Shown here piece by piece: positions 36,876 through 45,807 of a stretch of DNA of 64,000 bases; within the stretch, counting starts at the first letter, position 1; the number at the start of each line of letters is the position of its first letter. The translations under genes were made by a program, and so were the position numbers. The notes under the pieces were generated by a model that was not told the origin of the DNA, ran no database searches, and worked only from the letters and a program-made list of their open reading frames with translations. Source of the stretch: Pseudomonas sp. W4I3 (GTDB lineage Bacteria > Pseudomonadota > Gammaproteobacteria > Pseudomonadales > Pseudomonadaceae); assembly GCF_030816195.1 (NCBI RefSeq), contig NZ_JAUSXS010000001.1, positions 4,549,501 to 4,613,500 on the forward strand, in the 5' to 3' direction.

Positions 36876-38072
36876 ATGAGCCTGTTCTCCGCTGTCGAAA
36901 TGGCACCACGCGATCCAATCCTGGGCCTCAACGAAGCATTCAACGCTGATACACGAACCACCAAGGTCAACCTTGGCGTGGGCGTTTACTGCGACGAGGA
37001 GGGGAAGATTCCACTCTTGCGTGCCGTTGCCGAAGCGGAAGCCATTCGCGTGGCGCAACATGCAGCCCGTGGCTACTTGCCGATTGACGGGATCGCCGCC
37101 TACGACAAGGCCGTGCAAACCCTGCTGTTCGGTGCCGAGTCGCCGCTGCTCGAAGCCAACCGTGTGGTGACCGTGCAGGCCGTGGGTGGCACTGGCGCGC
37201 TGAAGATCGGCGCCGACTTCCTCAAGCAGCTGCTGCCCAACGCCGTCGTCGCCATCAGCGATCCGAGCTGGGAAAACCACCGCGCACTGTTCGAAACCGC
37301 CGGTTTCCCGGTGCAGAACTACCGCTACTACGACGCCGCTACTCACGACGTCAACCGTGCCGGCCTGCTCGACGACCTCAACGCTCTGCCGCCACAGTCC
37401 ATCGTGGTGCTGCACGCCTGCTGCCACAACCCGACCGGCGTCGACCTGAGCCCGGCCGACTGGCAAAACGTACTGGATGTGGTCAAGGCCAGGAACCTGG
37501 TGCCGTTCCTCGACATGGCCTATCAGGGCTTTGGCGACGGCATCCAGGAAGACGCCGCCGCTGTGCGCCTGTTCGCGGAATCGGGCCTGACCTTCTTTGT
37601 ATCCAGCTCGTTCTCCAAGTCGTTCTCCCTGTATGGCGAACGCGTGGGCGCGTTGTCCATCGTCAGCGACTCCAAGGAAGAAAGCGCGCGCATCCTGTCC
37701 CAGGTCAAGCGTGTGATCCGTACCAACTACTCCAACCCGCCGACCCACGGCGCGGCGATCGTCGCAGCGGTGCTGAACAACCCTGAACTGCGCGCCCAGT
37801 GGGAAGCGGAACTGGCCGAAATGCGCCTGCGCATCCGCGGCATGCGCGAGCAAATGGTGGCCGAACTGGCCAAGGCTGCTCCCCACCACGACTTCAGCTT
37901 CGTCGGGCGTCAACGCGGGATGTTTTCCTACTCCGGCCTGAGCGTTGAGCAAGTCACCCGGTTGCGCAGCGAGTTTGGTATCTACGCACTGGACACCGGG
38001 CGTATCTGCGTGGCGGCACTGAACCAGTCGAACATTGGCGCAGTGACCAAAGCCATCGTTCAGGTGCTGTAA
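36876..38072 (+). CDS. tyrB: Aromatic amino acid aminotransferase
   Basis: 398 residues from MSLFSAVEMAPRDPILG. A class I PLP aminotransferase of the aspartate/tyrosine type: LGVGVYCDEEGKIPLL, the PLP lysine in SSFSKSFSLYGERVGAL near residue 248, and ARG-binding FSYSGLS near the end. It makes or degrades phenylalanine and tyrosine with 2-oxoglutarate. Upstream in-frame codons to 36741 precede a poor match to the family and are excluded. A strong terminator follows. Confidence 0.93.
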   Translation: MSLFSAVEMAPRDPILGLNEAFNADTRTTKVNLGVGVYCDEEGKIPLLRAVAEAEAIRVAQHAARGYLPIDGIAAYDKAVQTLLFGAESPLLEANRVVTVQAVGGTGALKIGADFLKQLLPNAVVAISDPSWENHRALFETAGFPVQNYRYYDAATHDVNRAGLLDDLNALPPQSIVVLHACCHNPTGVDLSPADWQNVLDVVKARNLVPFLDMAYQGFGDGIQEDAAAVRLFAESGLTFFVSSSFSKSFSLYGERVGALSIVSDSKEESARILSQVKRVIRTNYSNPPTHGAAIVAAVLNNPELRAQWEAELAEMRLRIRGMREQMVAELAKAAPHHDFSFVGRQRGMFSYSGLSVEQVTRLRSEFGIYALDTGRICVAALNQSNIGAVTKAIVQVL

Positions 38073-38091
38073 ACCTCAAAGCGCTATACGA

Positions 38092-38120
38092 GGGGGAAGC
38101 CAATGGCTTCCCCCTTTTTT
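38092..38120 (+). terminator. Terminator of tyrB
   Basis: Stem GGGGGAAGCCA/TGGCTTCCCCC followed by six T, about 20 bases after the tyrB stop. Confidence 0.9.
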
Positions 38121-38172
38121 GTTGGCGAACCACTAGACTGGACACCAACTGCCCTCTTGCTGTGAGAACCCT

Positions 38173-38382
38173 ATGAGAAACGATGACCTGGACCTGCGCG
38201 CCGATCGCGACGAATTGCACGATTACGCCCCACGTGTGCCCCAGGCCAAGCGCCAGAAAAGCCTGGTGCTGCAAGTGGCGCTGGGGGTGTTCCTCGGTGG
38301 CCTGGCGTTGTGGCTGGTGCAATTGGGCGCGACCGCGATCATGGCCAAGCTGGCCATGGGCACCTTCCAGTTCGGCGGCTGA
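38173..38382 (+). CDS. Small single-pass membrane protein
   Basis: 69 residues. An acidic N terminus (DDLDLRADRDELHD), a basic stretch, then one hydrophobic helix (LVLQVALGVFLGGLALWLVQLGA, about residues 31-53). The composition and codon use fit a real gene, and the open frame fills the space between the tyrB terminator and a REPIN. No function is evident. Confidence 0.65.
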   Translation: MRNDDLDLRADRDELHDYAPRVPQAKRQKSLVLQVALGVFLGGLALWLVQLGATAIMAKLAMGTFQFGG

Positions 38383-38392
38383 TGAAGGGCAA

Positions 38393-38485
38393 AATGTGGG
38401 AGGGGGCTTGCTCCCGATGGCGGCAGTCCAGTCAGTAATTCAGTGACTGATACACCGCTATCGGGGGCAAGCCCCCTCCCACATT
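38393..38485. repeat. REPIN between the small membrane protein and the LysR gene
   Basis: Nearly perfect arms AATGTGGGAGGGGGCTTGCT and GGCAAGCCCCCTCCCACATT enclose about 50 bases that contain their own inverted pair (CAGTCAGTAA/TTCAGTGACTG). The LysR gene terminates just inside this element. Confidence 0.85.
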
Positions 38486-38489
38486 GGAT

Positions 38490-39374
38490 TCAGGCGGCTA
38501 CCAAGCCGCGTTCCTCCAGCAGTTTTACGAAGCTGTTCAAACTCTGCGACACCGTGCCCCTGCGCCAGATCAGCCAGGTGTTCAACACACGGTAGCTGTC
38601 TGCCAGCGGCCACACGCTCACCGCTGCAAACCCCGGCATGCTTTCCAGCATGCTGCGCGGCATCAACGCCAGCCCTGCCCCCGCGCTGACGCACGCGAGC
38701 ATGCCGTGGTAGGACTCGATCTCGAAGATCTTGCCCGGCATTGCACCGTCCTGTGAGAACCAACGCTCAAAGTGATGCCGGTAGGAGCAGTTCGAGCGAA
38801 AGGTATAGATATTCTCGCCGTTTACCTCTCGCCCCCGCGTGATCGGCGCATGGTGCAGCGGTGCGATTACCACCATTTCCTCTTCAAACACCGCCACGCC
38901 CTCCAAGGTGGAGTGCAGCACCGGGCCATCGACAAAGGCCGCCGTCAGCCGCCCGGACAGCACGCCTTCGATCATCGTGCCCGACGGCCCGGTACTCAGG
39001 TCCAGCTCGACCTTGGTGTGCTTCTGGTTATAGGCCGCCAGCAACGCGGGAATACGCACCGCCGCGGTACTTTCCAGCGAGCCCAGGGCAAACGCGCCCT
39101 GGGGCTCCTCCCCCGCCACCGTTGCGCGGGCTTCCTGTACCAGATCGAGAATACGTCGCGCATAGCCGAGGAAATTCCACCCGGCCGGTGACAGGCGCAG
39201 GCGGCTCTTCTCGCGAATGAACAGCTCCACGCCCAGGTCCTGCTCCAGTTGCTTGATACGCGTGGTCAGGTTCGACGGCACGCGGTGAATCAACTGCGCG
39301 GCGGCGCTGATGCTGCCTTGTTCGGCAACGGCCTTGAAAATTTCCAGTTGCACCAGGTCCAAGTCATTCTCCAA
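38490..39374 (-). CDS. LysR-type regulator divergent from an aldehyde dehydrogenase
   Basis: 294 residues. The helix-turn-helix is in QGSISAAAQLIHRVPSNLTTRIKQLEQ (residues 19-45). The ligand domain follows from about residue 90. The HTH pattern VPSNLTTR is that of the YneJ/PtrR-like group that sits next to yneI/sad. It is transcribed away from the dehydrogenase gene with 93 bases between starts, so control of that gene is likely. Confidence 0.9.
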   Translation of the reverse strand: MENDLDLVQLEIFKAVAEQGSISAAAQLIHRVPSNLTTRIKQLEQDLGVELFIREKSRLRLSPAGWNFLGYARRILDLVQEARATVAGEEPQGAFALGSLESTAAVRIPALLAAYNQKHTKVELDLSTGPSGTMIEGVLSGRLTAAFVDGPVLHSTLEGVAVFEEEMVVIAPLHHAPITRGREVNGENIYTFRSNCSYRHHFERWFSQDGAMPGKIFEIESYHGMLACVSAGAGLALMPRSMLESMPGFAAVSVWPLADSYRVLNTWLIWRRGTVSQSLNSFVKLLEERGLVAA

Positions 39375-39467
39375 TCGTGAATGTATTGCTTAATATTATT
39401 CAGTTTCCAGAAAAGGTACAGCGCCGTACGCTGGGCTCCATTCCAATCACCCCAGCAGGACAATGCC

Positions 39468-40859
39468 ATGAACGCTATTTCGCACCAGACCCACGCGTTG
39501 TCGATCAACCCGGCCAACGGCGAAACCGTCGCCAGCTACGCGTATGAAAGCCCATCGCAGCTGGATGCCGCGCTCAACCGTTCCACCGCTGCCTTCCGCA
39601 CCTGGCGCCGCCAACCCGTTGGCCAGCGCGCCGAATTGCTGTTGGCCCTGGCCAGCGCACTGCGCGACCAGGCCGAAGCCATGGCACAGATGATCACCCT
39701 GGAAATGGGTAAACCGATCGCCCAAGCCCGTGCCGAAATCGAAAAATGCGCCCAGCTCAGCGAGTGGTACGCAGAGCACGGCCCCGCCATGCTCGCGCCG
39801 GAGCCGACGCTGGTGGACAACGGCAGCGCGCAGATCGAATATCGCCCGCTGGGCCCGATCCTCGCCGTGATGCCGTGGAACTTCCCGGTGTGGCAAGTGC
39901 TGCGCGGCGCCGTACCGACCATGCTGGCCGGCAACACCTACGTGCTTAAACATGCGCCGAACGTGATGGGCAGCGCCTACCTGATGCAGCAGGCGTTCCA
40001 AAAGGCCGGCTTCGCTGAAGGCTTGTTCGAGGTGATCAACGTCACCACCGAGGGCGTGTCCAGCGCCATCGCCGACCCCCGCATCGCCGCCGTCACCCTC
40101 ACCGGCAGCGTGCGCGCCGGGATCGCCATCGGCTCCCAGGCCGGTGCAGCCTTGAAAAAATGCGTACTGGAACTGGGCGGCTCCGATCCGTTCATCGTGC
40201 TCAACGACGCCGACCTCGACGCAGCCGTACAGGCCGCGCTGATCGGCCGCTTCCAGAACAGCGGCCAAGTCTGTGCCGCCGCCAAGCGCCTGATCATCGA
40301 AGCCGGTGTGGTCGAAGCCTTTACCGCCAAGTTCCTCGAAGCCAGCCGCAACCTGGTAATGGGCGACCCGACCTCGGCGGCCACCTACATCGGCCCCATG
40401 GCGCGTTTCGACTTGCGTGATGAACTGCATGGGCAGGTCCAGGCCACCCTCGAAGAAGGCGCGACCCTGCTCCTGGGCGGCAACAAGGTCGCTGGCGCCG
40501 GCAACTACTATGAGCCCACCGTGCTGGCTGACGTCACCGACCAGATGACTTCGTTCAAGCAGGAACTGTTCGGCCCTGTTGCGTCCATCATCACCGCCCG
40601 CGATGCCGACCATGCGGTGGCATTGGCCAACGACAGCGAGTTCGGCCTGACCGCGAGTATCTTCACCACCGACCCGGCGAAAGCGCGGGACATTGCCAAC
40701 CAGTTGGAAACCGGCGGGATCTTCGTCAATGCATTCAGCGTCTCCGACCCTCGGGTGGCGTTTGGTGGCATCAAGAAAAGCGGGTTCGGACGCGAACTGT
40801 CGCACTTCGGCGTACGCGAATTCTGCAATGCGCAGACGGTGTGGTTCGACCGTAAATAA
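39468..40859 (+). CDS. NAD(P)-dependent aldehyde dehydrogenase, Sad/YneI-like succinate-semialdehyde type
   Basis: 463 residues from MNAISHQTHALSINPANGE. NAD-binding and catalytic motifs are in place: MPWNFPVWQVLRG near 134, LTGSVRAGIAIGSQAG, the glutamate in LELGGSDPFIVL near 235 and the cysteine in SGQVCAAAKRL near 269. The Sad/YneI subgroup is favoured by the FPVWQVLRGAVPTMLAGN segment and the adjacent YneJ-like regulator. Likely reaction: succinate semialdehyde to succinate. Confidence 0.88.
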   Translation: MNAISHQTHALSINPANGETVASYAYESPSQLDAALNRSTAAFRTWRRQPVGQRAELLLALASALRDQAEAMAQMITLEMGKPIAQARAEIEKCAQLSEWYAEHGPAMLAPEPTLVDNGSAQIEYRPLGPILAVMPWNFPVWQVLRGAVPTMLAGNTYVLKHAPNVMGSAYLMQQAFQKAGFAEGLFEVINVTTEGVSSAIADPRIAAVTLTGSVRAGIAIGSQAGAALKKCVLELGGSDPFIVLNDADLDAAVQAALIGRFQNSGQVCAAAKRLIIEAGVVEAFTAKFLEASRNLVMGDPTSAATYIGPMARFDLRDELHGQVQATLEEGATLLLGGNKVAGAGNYYEPTVLADVTDQMTSFKQELFGPVASIITARDADHAVALANDSEFGLTASIFTTDPAKARDIANQLETGGIFVNAFSVSDPRVAFGGIKKSGFGRELSHFGVREFCNAQTVWFDRK

Positions 40860-40881
40860 GCCAGACAAAGCGTACCGCTTA

Positions 40882-40982
40882 CTGTAGGAGCGAGCTTGCT
40901 CGCGAAGAACCTCAGAACACGCGCAGCCCCAGGTTCTGCGCGTCATCGTTGACGTTTTTCGCGAGCAAGCTCGCTCCTACAG
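40882..40982. repeat. REPIN of a second class (GTAGGAGCGAGCTTGCTCGCG)
   Basis: Arms CTGTAGGAGCGAGCTTGCTC and GAGCAAGCTCGCTCCTACAG are inverted about an internal pair GGTTCTG/CAGAACC-like centre. The sequence differs from the GTGGGAGG class elsewhere. It lies between two convergent genes. Confidence 0.85.
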
Positions 40983-40992
40983 GGCGCCAGCT

Positions 40993-41295
40993 TCAACAGC
41001 GAATGTGCCGCCGCACGCACTGCACCAGCCCATCCAACGCCTGCGGTTTCACCGGTGCCAGGACGCACACCGTGTGTTCACGCTCGCCTTCGGTCACGGT
41101 GAGCGTGTAATGCACCTGGCTCGGATTGCCGGAGGGCCGGGTACTTTGCGGCAACTGGAAAAACTTCGACTCCGCGATCAGTTGCCGCAACTCCTGCTGA
41201 TCCTGCTCGGGCAGGGCATCGAGCTCGACGCTGCGAGGCTGGGCCAGGCCCGGAAAGAACGCCGGGCCGCCGTTTTCCTTGATCGAGATTCGCAT
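40993..41295 (-). CDS. Emfourin-like protealysin inhibitor
   Basis: 100 residues, MRISIKENGGPAFFPGLAQP at the N terminus. Emfourin, found next to protealysin genes in several bacteria, is a slow-binding protein inhibitor of the neighbouring M4 protease, and this protein has its length, opening and placement. GAGG lies 7 bases before the ATG, and the gene is 28 bases downstream of the protease on the same strand. No signal peptide, in line with an intracellular inhibitor. Confidence 0.8.
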   Translation of the reverse strand: MRISIKENGGPAFFPGLAQPRSVELDALPEQDQQELRQLIAESKFFQLPQSTRPSGNPSQVHYTLTVTEGEREHTVCVLAPVKPQALDGLVQCVRRHIRC

Positions 41296-41323
41296 CGCTG
41301 TTCCTCACCGCCGTGGCGGATTG

Positions 41324-42386
41324 TCAGACGTTAATGCCCACTGCGTTCCAACCTTCCTTGACGGCTTTCTGCTCATCCTTGTTCGCGCCATACAGACGCC
41401 CGGCCACATCGTACGTGATGCGTGCAAAACGCAGAAACCCCGAATTCGGCCGCAATCGCGCGTCGCGCAAGGCGTCATACCAGATGCGCCCGGCACGCTC
41501 CCAGGCAAAGCCGCCGATCCGGGTCGCAACTTGATAGAACGCATGGTTGGGGATGCCGGAATTGATATGCACGCCGCCATTGTCGTCATAGGTTTGCACA
41601 AAGTCATCCATGTGCCCCGGCTGAGGGTCCTTGCCCAGCAACGTGTCGTCAAACGCGGTGCCGGGGGCCTTCATCGAGCGCAGCGCGGTGCCTTTGATTT
41701 TTTTCGTGAACAGCCCCTTGCCGATCAGCCAGTCGGCGTCTTCAGCCTTCTGCTTCAACGCATACTGCTTGATCAATGAGCCGAACACGTCCGACAGCGA
41801 CTCGTTCAACGCACCGGACTGGTTGAAATACATCAGCTTGGCTTCATCCTCGGTAACCCCATGGGCCAATTCATGGCCAATCACGTCGAGCGCCACGGTG
41901 AAGCGGTTGAACAGCTGCTGGTCGCCGTCGCCAAATACCATCTGGGTCGAGTTCCAGAACGCGTTGTTGTAGTCCTTGGCCGAAGTGCACCGTGGCATCC
42001 AGGGCCATGCCGGCATCGTCGATAGAGTTGCGGTCGAATACCTGGTCGAAAAAGTCGAAGGTCGCGCCCAGGCCGTCATAGGCCTCGTCCACCGCGGCAT
42101 CACCGCTGGCTGGCTGGCCTTCGCCGCGGATCAGCTTGCCCGGCAGGCTGTCGGTGTTTTCGGCACTGTAGATCGAGCGCTGTTTCACGGCACCGGCGGC
42201 CAGCGCCATGCGGGCTGGGCCCTTGGCGGGGACGGCGACCATGCGCAACGAGCGGAACGTACTGTCCTTGGCGCGCGTGCGCAGCGCGACCTCCCGTTGG
42301 GCTTTATCGCCGTGGCGCGCGATCTGGTCGAGCATGTACGGCGGGATCAGGCAGAAAATCGGGTTGCGCTGTTGGCGAACACACAT
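41324..42386 (-). pseudogene. Protealysin-like M4 metalloprotease, interrupted by a +1 frameshift
   Basis: A zinc endopeptidase of the thermolysin family. The first frame covers a short propeptide with the PPYML motif (CLIPPYMLDQIARHGD) and reads to HFG at residue 136. The family sequence then continues one frame over (KDYNNAFWNSTQMVFGDGD), with the zinc motif GHELAHGVTE, the third ligand in GALNESLSDVFG and the catalytic histidine in HINSGIPNHAFY. The plus-strand pair GG at 41978-41979 has one base too many; removing it gives one 353-codon gene. There is no signal peptide, as in protealysins. The +1 base is either real or a sequencing error. The emfourin-like gene is retained downstream. Confidence 0.88.
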
Positions 42387-42519
42387 AAGCTGGCTCCTTT
42401 TTGGCGTGTGGTGAACGGCCGGTTAACGGTTTCAGGATAGACCGGAGTCTGCCGCCTTGGCTAAATTGTCATGAAAACATGTTGCAGTCGTGTTTATCCC
42501 AAACCATCAGGAGTACCCC

Positions 42520-43449
42520 ATGCCGGCACGCACCGTCAAAATCGACCTGGCCTGGCGACCAAGGCTGGCCGACCTTCGCCCCGTGATCACGCCGGGCCCC
42601 TCCTTGCTGGAAGCCAGGGCCGCAACGCCACGCGTCACCCCAGCCAAGGACCTGCAAGACCGGCGCGGTTACGCCGAGGATTTTCTTGGCAGCTTTGGCG
42701 TGCCCTGGCCCACGCTTGACCCGGCCCAGGCAGGCGACGCCCAGCCCGGGCGCCTGGACTACACGCACTTTTCCATCAGCATGTCGCGTTCCCGCCGGCT
42801 GGCCCTGTATGTGGGCGTCAACATCGACGGCGCAAAGCATGTGGACATTGTGCGCAGCAACGACAGCTGGGCCTACGATGGCCGCCTGCCCATCGACGCC
42901 CAGGTGGGAGAAGACCTGTACGTCGGCAATGGCCTTGACCGTGGTCATCTGGTGCGGCGCCAGGACCCCAACTGGGGCGACGAGGCGAACACCGCCAATG
43001 GCGACACCTTCCACTTCACCAACTGCTCGCCGCAGATGAGCGGCTTCAACCAGAAGACCTGGCTGGAACTGGAGGACTACATTCTCGACAACACCCAGCG
43101 CTGGAAAGCCCGCGCCAGCGTATTTACCGGCCCGGTGTTCGCCGACGACGACCGCCTGTACCGTGGCGTGAAAATCCCCAAGGCGTTCTGGAAAGTCGTG
43201 GCCTACCTCAGCGACGACGGCAAACCCTCGGCCAGCGCCTACATGATCGACCAGAGCCGCGAACTGGGCCAACTGGACCTGGTGTTCGGCCCGCTCAGGA
43301 CCTACCAGCGCAGCGTGATTCAGATCGAACGGTTGACCGGCATCCGCTTCGGCAACCTGGCCGACTACGACGGCTTCAGCAACGAAGAGCGCGCCACGGG
43401 AACGCGCATCGAAGCGCTGATCCGCGGGCCTGGGGATATCCGCCTGTGA
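42520..43449 (+). CDS. DNA/RNA non-specific endonuclease (NUC family)
   Basis: 309 residues from the ATG preceded by CAGGAG; an upstream in-frame GTG lacks one. The catalytic DRGH motif is in GLDRGHLVRRQDPNWG near residue 146, followed by the metal-binding asparagine in TFHFTNCSPQMSGFNQ. No signal peptide is visible, unusual since many family members are secreted. It is divergent from the protease gene by 133 bases. Confidence 0.9.
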   Translation: MPARTVKIDLAWRPRLADLRPVITPGPSLLEARAATPRVTPAKDLQDRRGYAEDFLGSFGVPWPTLDPAQAGDAQPGRLDYTHFSISMSRSRRLALYVGVNIDGAKHVDIVRSNDSWAYDGRLPIDAQVGEDLYVGNGLDRGHLVRRQDPNWGDEANTANGDTFHFTNCSPQMSGFNQKTWLELEDYILDNTQRWKARASVFTGPVFADDDRLYRGVKIPKAFWKVVAYLSDDGKPSASAYMIDQSRELGQLDLVFGPLRTYQRSVIQIERLTGIRFGNLADYDGFSNEERATGTRIEALIRGPGDIRL

Positions 43450-43795
43450 CCGGCGTCACTTCAACCTCCCTCTCCGGGGCCGAATCAACTACCATAGCGC
43501 CGCCGGTTCCCACATGGGACTAATAGGGAATTCGAAACGCCGCCCGCGACGTCAATCGAAACTGCCCCCGCAACTGTAGATGCCGAGCCTGCTCCCCACT
43601 GCCACTGGACGTTGTCCGGGAAGGCCGGAGCATGGCGACGACGCATCAGTCAGGAGACCTGCCGGCCCAGTGACTGACTAACCGGCGGGGTGTCCGGGAA
43701 GGCCATCCTTGCCCTGCCCGGCCGGCAGCGTTCGTGGGTGTATTTCCGTACCGTACCGCCCCTGCTTCACCTACGGTTCAAACGGAGATTGCCCC
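43450..43795 (+). other. Leader region holding the cobalamin riboswitch
   Basis: Stretch between the endonuclease and the btuF-like gene. It is occupied by the riboswitch at about 43498-43692, followed by a 100-base leader with a possible stem near CCGGGAAGGCC. No gene is seen. Confidence 0.7.
43498..43692 (+). ncRNA. Cobalamin riboswitch
   Basis: Ordered conserved blocks are present: AATAGGGAAT, AACTGCCCCCGCAACTGTAG, GCCACTGG, and the B12 box AGTCAGGAGACCTGCCGGC (43649-43667). This is the standard adenosylcobalamin aptamer arrangement. It lies upstream of the B12-type importer genes and would shut them off when cobalamin is plentiful. End points are approximate. Confidence 0.93.
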
Positions 43796-44806
43796 ATGCT
43801 GCCACGCGTTACGGCCCTGATCATCGGCCTGGGTTGCTGTGCCCTGGCACACGCGGCGCCTACCCACTACCCGCTGACGCTGGAAAACTGCGGCAGCCAC
43901 GTCACTTTTGCGCAAGCGCCCGCGCGCAGCGTGACCATCGGCCAGGCCGCCACCGAGATGCTGTATGCGTTGGGCGTTGGCGATAAAGTGGTCGGCACCT
44001 CGCTGTGGTTCAACGATGTGTTGCCACAGTACAAGGCGCAGAACGACAGCATCGAGCGCCTGGCCAATAACGAGCCGAGCTTCGAGGCGGTGATCGCCAA
44101 GCGCCCGCAACTGGTGGCCGCCGAGCTGGAATGGGTGGTCGGCCCCCAAGGCGTGGTGGGCACCCGCGAGCAGTTTCATGAGCTGAACATCCCCACCTAC
44201 CTGCTACCTTCGGACTGCGAAGCCAAGGACAATCGGGTGGGCGCTGACGGCACGCGGCTGGAAGCGTTCCGTATCGAGACGATCTACAAGAGCCTCAGCC
44301 AACTGGCCGAGATCTTCGACGTGCAAGCTCGCGGCCAACAGCTTACCGACGAACTCAAGGCGCGCCTGGCCAAGTCCATTGCCACCGTGCAGCGCAAAGG
44401 TTTGAAGCAGGCCAGCGCGCTGGTGTGGTTTTCCAGCGCCGAGATGGCCAGTGATCCATACGTGGCGGGCCACAAAGGCGTTCCCGAATTCATGCTGCAA
44501 ACCCTGGGCCTGCGCAACGTGGTGCAGTCCGATGAAGAATGGCCCGCCGTTGGCTGGGAAACCATCGCCAAGGCCAACCCCACCTTTCTGGTGATTGCGC
44601 GCATGGACCGTCGCCGCTATCCCGCCGACGACCATGAAAAGAAACTGGCCTTCCTGCGCAGCGACCCGGTGACCCGCAACATGGACGCGGTAAAAAACAA
44701 CCGCATCATCATCCTTGACGCCTTGGCGCTACAGGCCAGCCTGCGTACCTTCGACGGCCTTGAACAACTGTCTGCCGCCATCGACGGCTACGACCTGCCG
44801 CAATGA
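43796..44806 (+). CDS. Periplasmic cobalamin-type binding protein of an ABC importer (BtuF-like)
   Basis: 336 residues with a signal peptide (MLPRVTALIIGLGCCALAHA) cut before APTHY. It has the class III binding-protein fold used for B12 and siderophores: ARSVTIGQAATEMLYALGVGDKVVGTS and the PAVGWETIAKANPTFLVIAR segment. The riboswitch directly in front makes cobalamin or a corrinoid the likely ligand. Its stop codon overlaps the permease start (ATGA). Confidence 0.88.
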   Translation: MLPRVTALIIGLGCCALAHAAPTHYPLTLENCGSHVTFAQAPARSVTIGQAATEMLYALGVGDKVVGTSLWFNDVLPQYKAQNDSIERLANNEPSFEAVIAKRPQLVAAELEWVVGPQGVVGTREQFHELNIPTYLLPSDCEAKDNRVGADGTRLEAFRIETIYKSLSQLAEIFDVQARGQQLTDELKARLAKSIATVQRKGLKQASALVWFSSAEMASDPYVAGHKGVPEFMLQTLGLRNVVQSDEEWPAVGWETIAKANPTFLVIARMDRRRYPADDHEKKLAFLRSDPVTRNMDAVKNNRIIILDALALQASLRTFDGLEQLSAAIDGYDLPQ

Positions 44807-45807
44807 TACGGACCCTGCTCGCCCTCACGCTGCTGCTGATCGCTCTGCTCGCCGGAGTGGCCATCGGCGAAACCGCCATCTCGCCGCAGGTGGTGCTCCA
44901 GGTGCTCGCCAACAAACTCTGGGCGGCCGGCTACGTGCTTGACCCCATCGATGAAGGCGTGGTGTGGAACTATCGCCTGACCCGCGCCCTGGTGGCCGGC
45001 GCCTGTGGTGCGGGCCTGGCGACGTGTGGGGTAATCCTGCAGTCGTTATTGCGTAATCCGTTGGCCGATCCGTACCTGTTGGGCATCAGCGCCGGCGCTT
45101 CGACCGGTGCGGTGCTGATTGCATTGATCGGCGTGGGCGGCGGTTTGATTTCGTTGTCGGCCGGCGCATTCGTCGGCGCCATGGCCGCGTTTGCGCTGGT
45201 GATTCTGTTGGCGCGGGCCAGCGGCTCGTCCAGCGGCACCGGGCAGATTATCCTCGCTGGCATCGCCGGCTCGCAGCTGTTCAATGCGCTCACCGCGTTC
45301 CTGATTACCAAATCCGCCAGCTCCGAACAGGCGCGCGGCATCATGTTCTGGCTGTTGGGAAACCTCAGCGGCGTGCGCTGGCCGGCGGTGTGGCTGGCGG
45401 TGCCGGTGGCGTTGGCGGGGCTGGTGGTGTGCCTGTGGCACCGGCGCGCGCTGGATGCGTTTACCTTCGGCACCGATTCAGCGGCCTCCGTTGGTATCCC
45501 GGTGCGGCGCGTGCAGTTTGTGCTGGTGGGCTGCGCGGCGGTGGTGACGGCGGTGATGGTGTCGATTGTCGGCTCCATTGGCTTTGTCGGGCTGGTGATT
45601 CCCCATGCCGCACGCCTGATACTCGGCACCGGGCACTCGCGTTTGCTGCCCGCCAGCGCCCTGGGCGGCGCGTTGTTTCTGATCGCCGCCGATGTGCTGT
45701 CGCGCACCCTGATCAAAGGCCAGGTGATTCCGGTGGGTGTGGTCACCGCACTCGTCGGCGCCCCGGTGTTTGCGCTGATCCTGATCGGCCGGAGAAATGC
45801 GCGATGA
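44803..45807 (+). CDS. FecCD-family permease (BtuC-like)
   Basis: 334 residues with about ten hydrophobic helices. Family marks are RLTRALVAGACGAGLATCGVILQSLLRNPLADPYLLGISAG (split over residues 50-90) and GFVGLVIPHAARLILG near 255. This is the membrane channel of a B12-type importer. It overlaps both neighbours by ATGA, so all three genes are translationally coupled. Confidence 0.93.
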   Translation: MIRTLLALTLLLIALLAGVAIGETAISPQVVLQVLANKLWAAGYVLDPIDEGVVWNYRLTRALVAGACGAGLATCGVILQSLLRNPLADPYLLGISAGASTGAVLIALIGVGGGLISLSAGAFVGAMAAFALVILLARASGSSSGTGQIILAGIAGSQLFNALTAFLITKSASSEQARGIMFWLLGNLSGVRWPAVWLAVPVALAGLVVCLWHRRALDAFTFGTDSAASVGIPVRRVQFVLVGCAAVVTAVMVSIVGSIGFVGLVIPHAARLILGTGHSRLLPASALGGALFLIAADVLSRTLIKGQVIPVGVVTALVGAPVFALILIGRRNAR

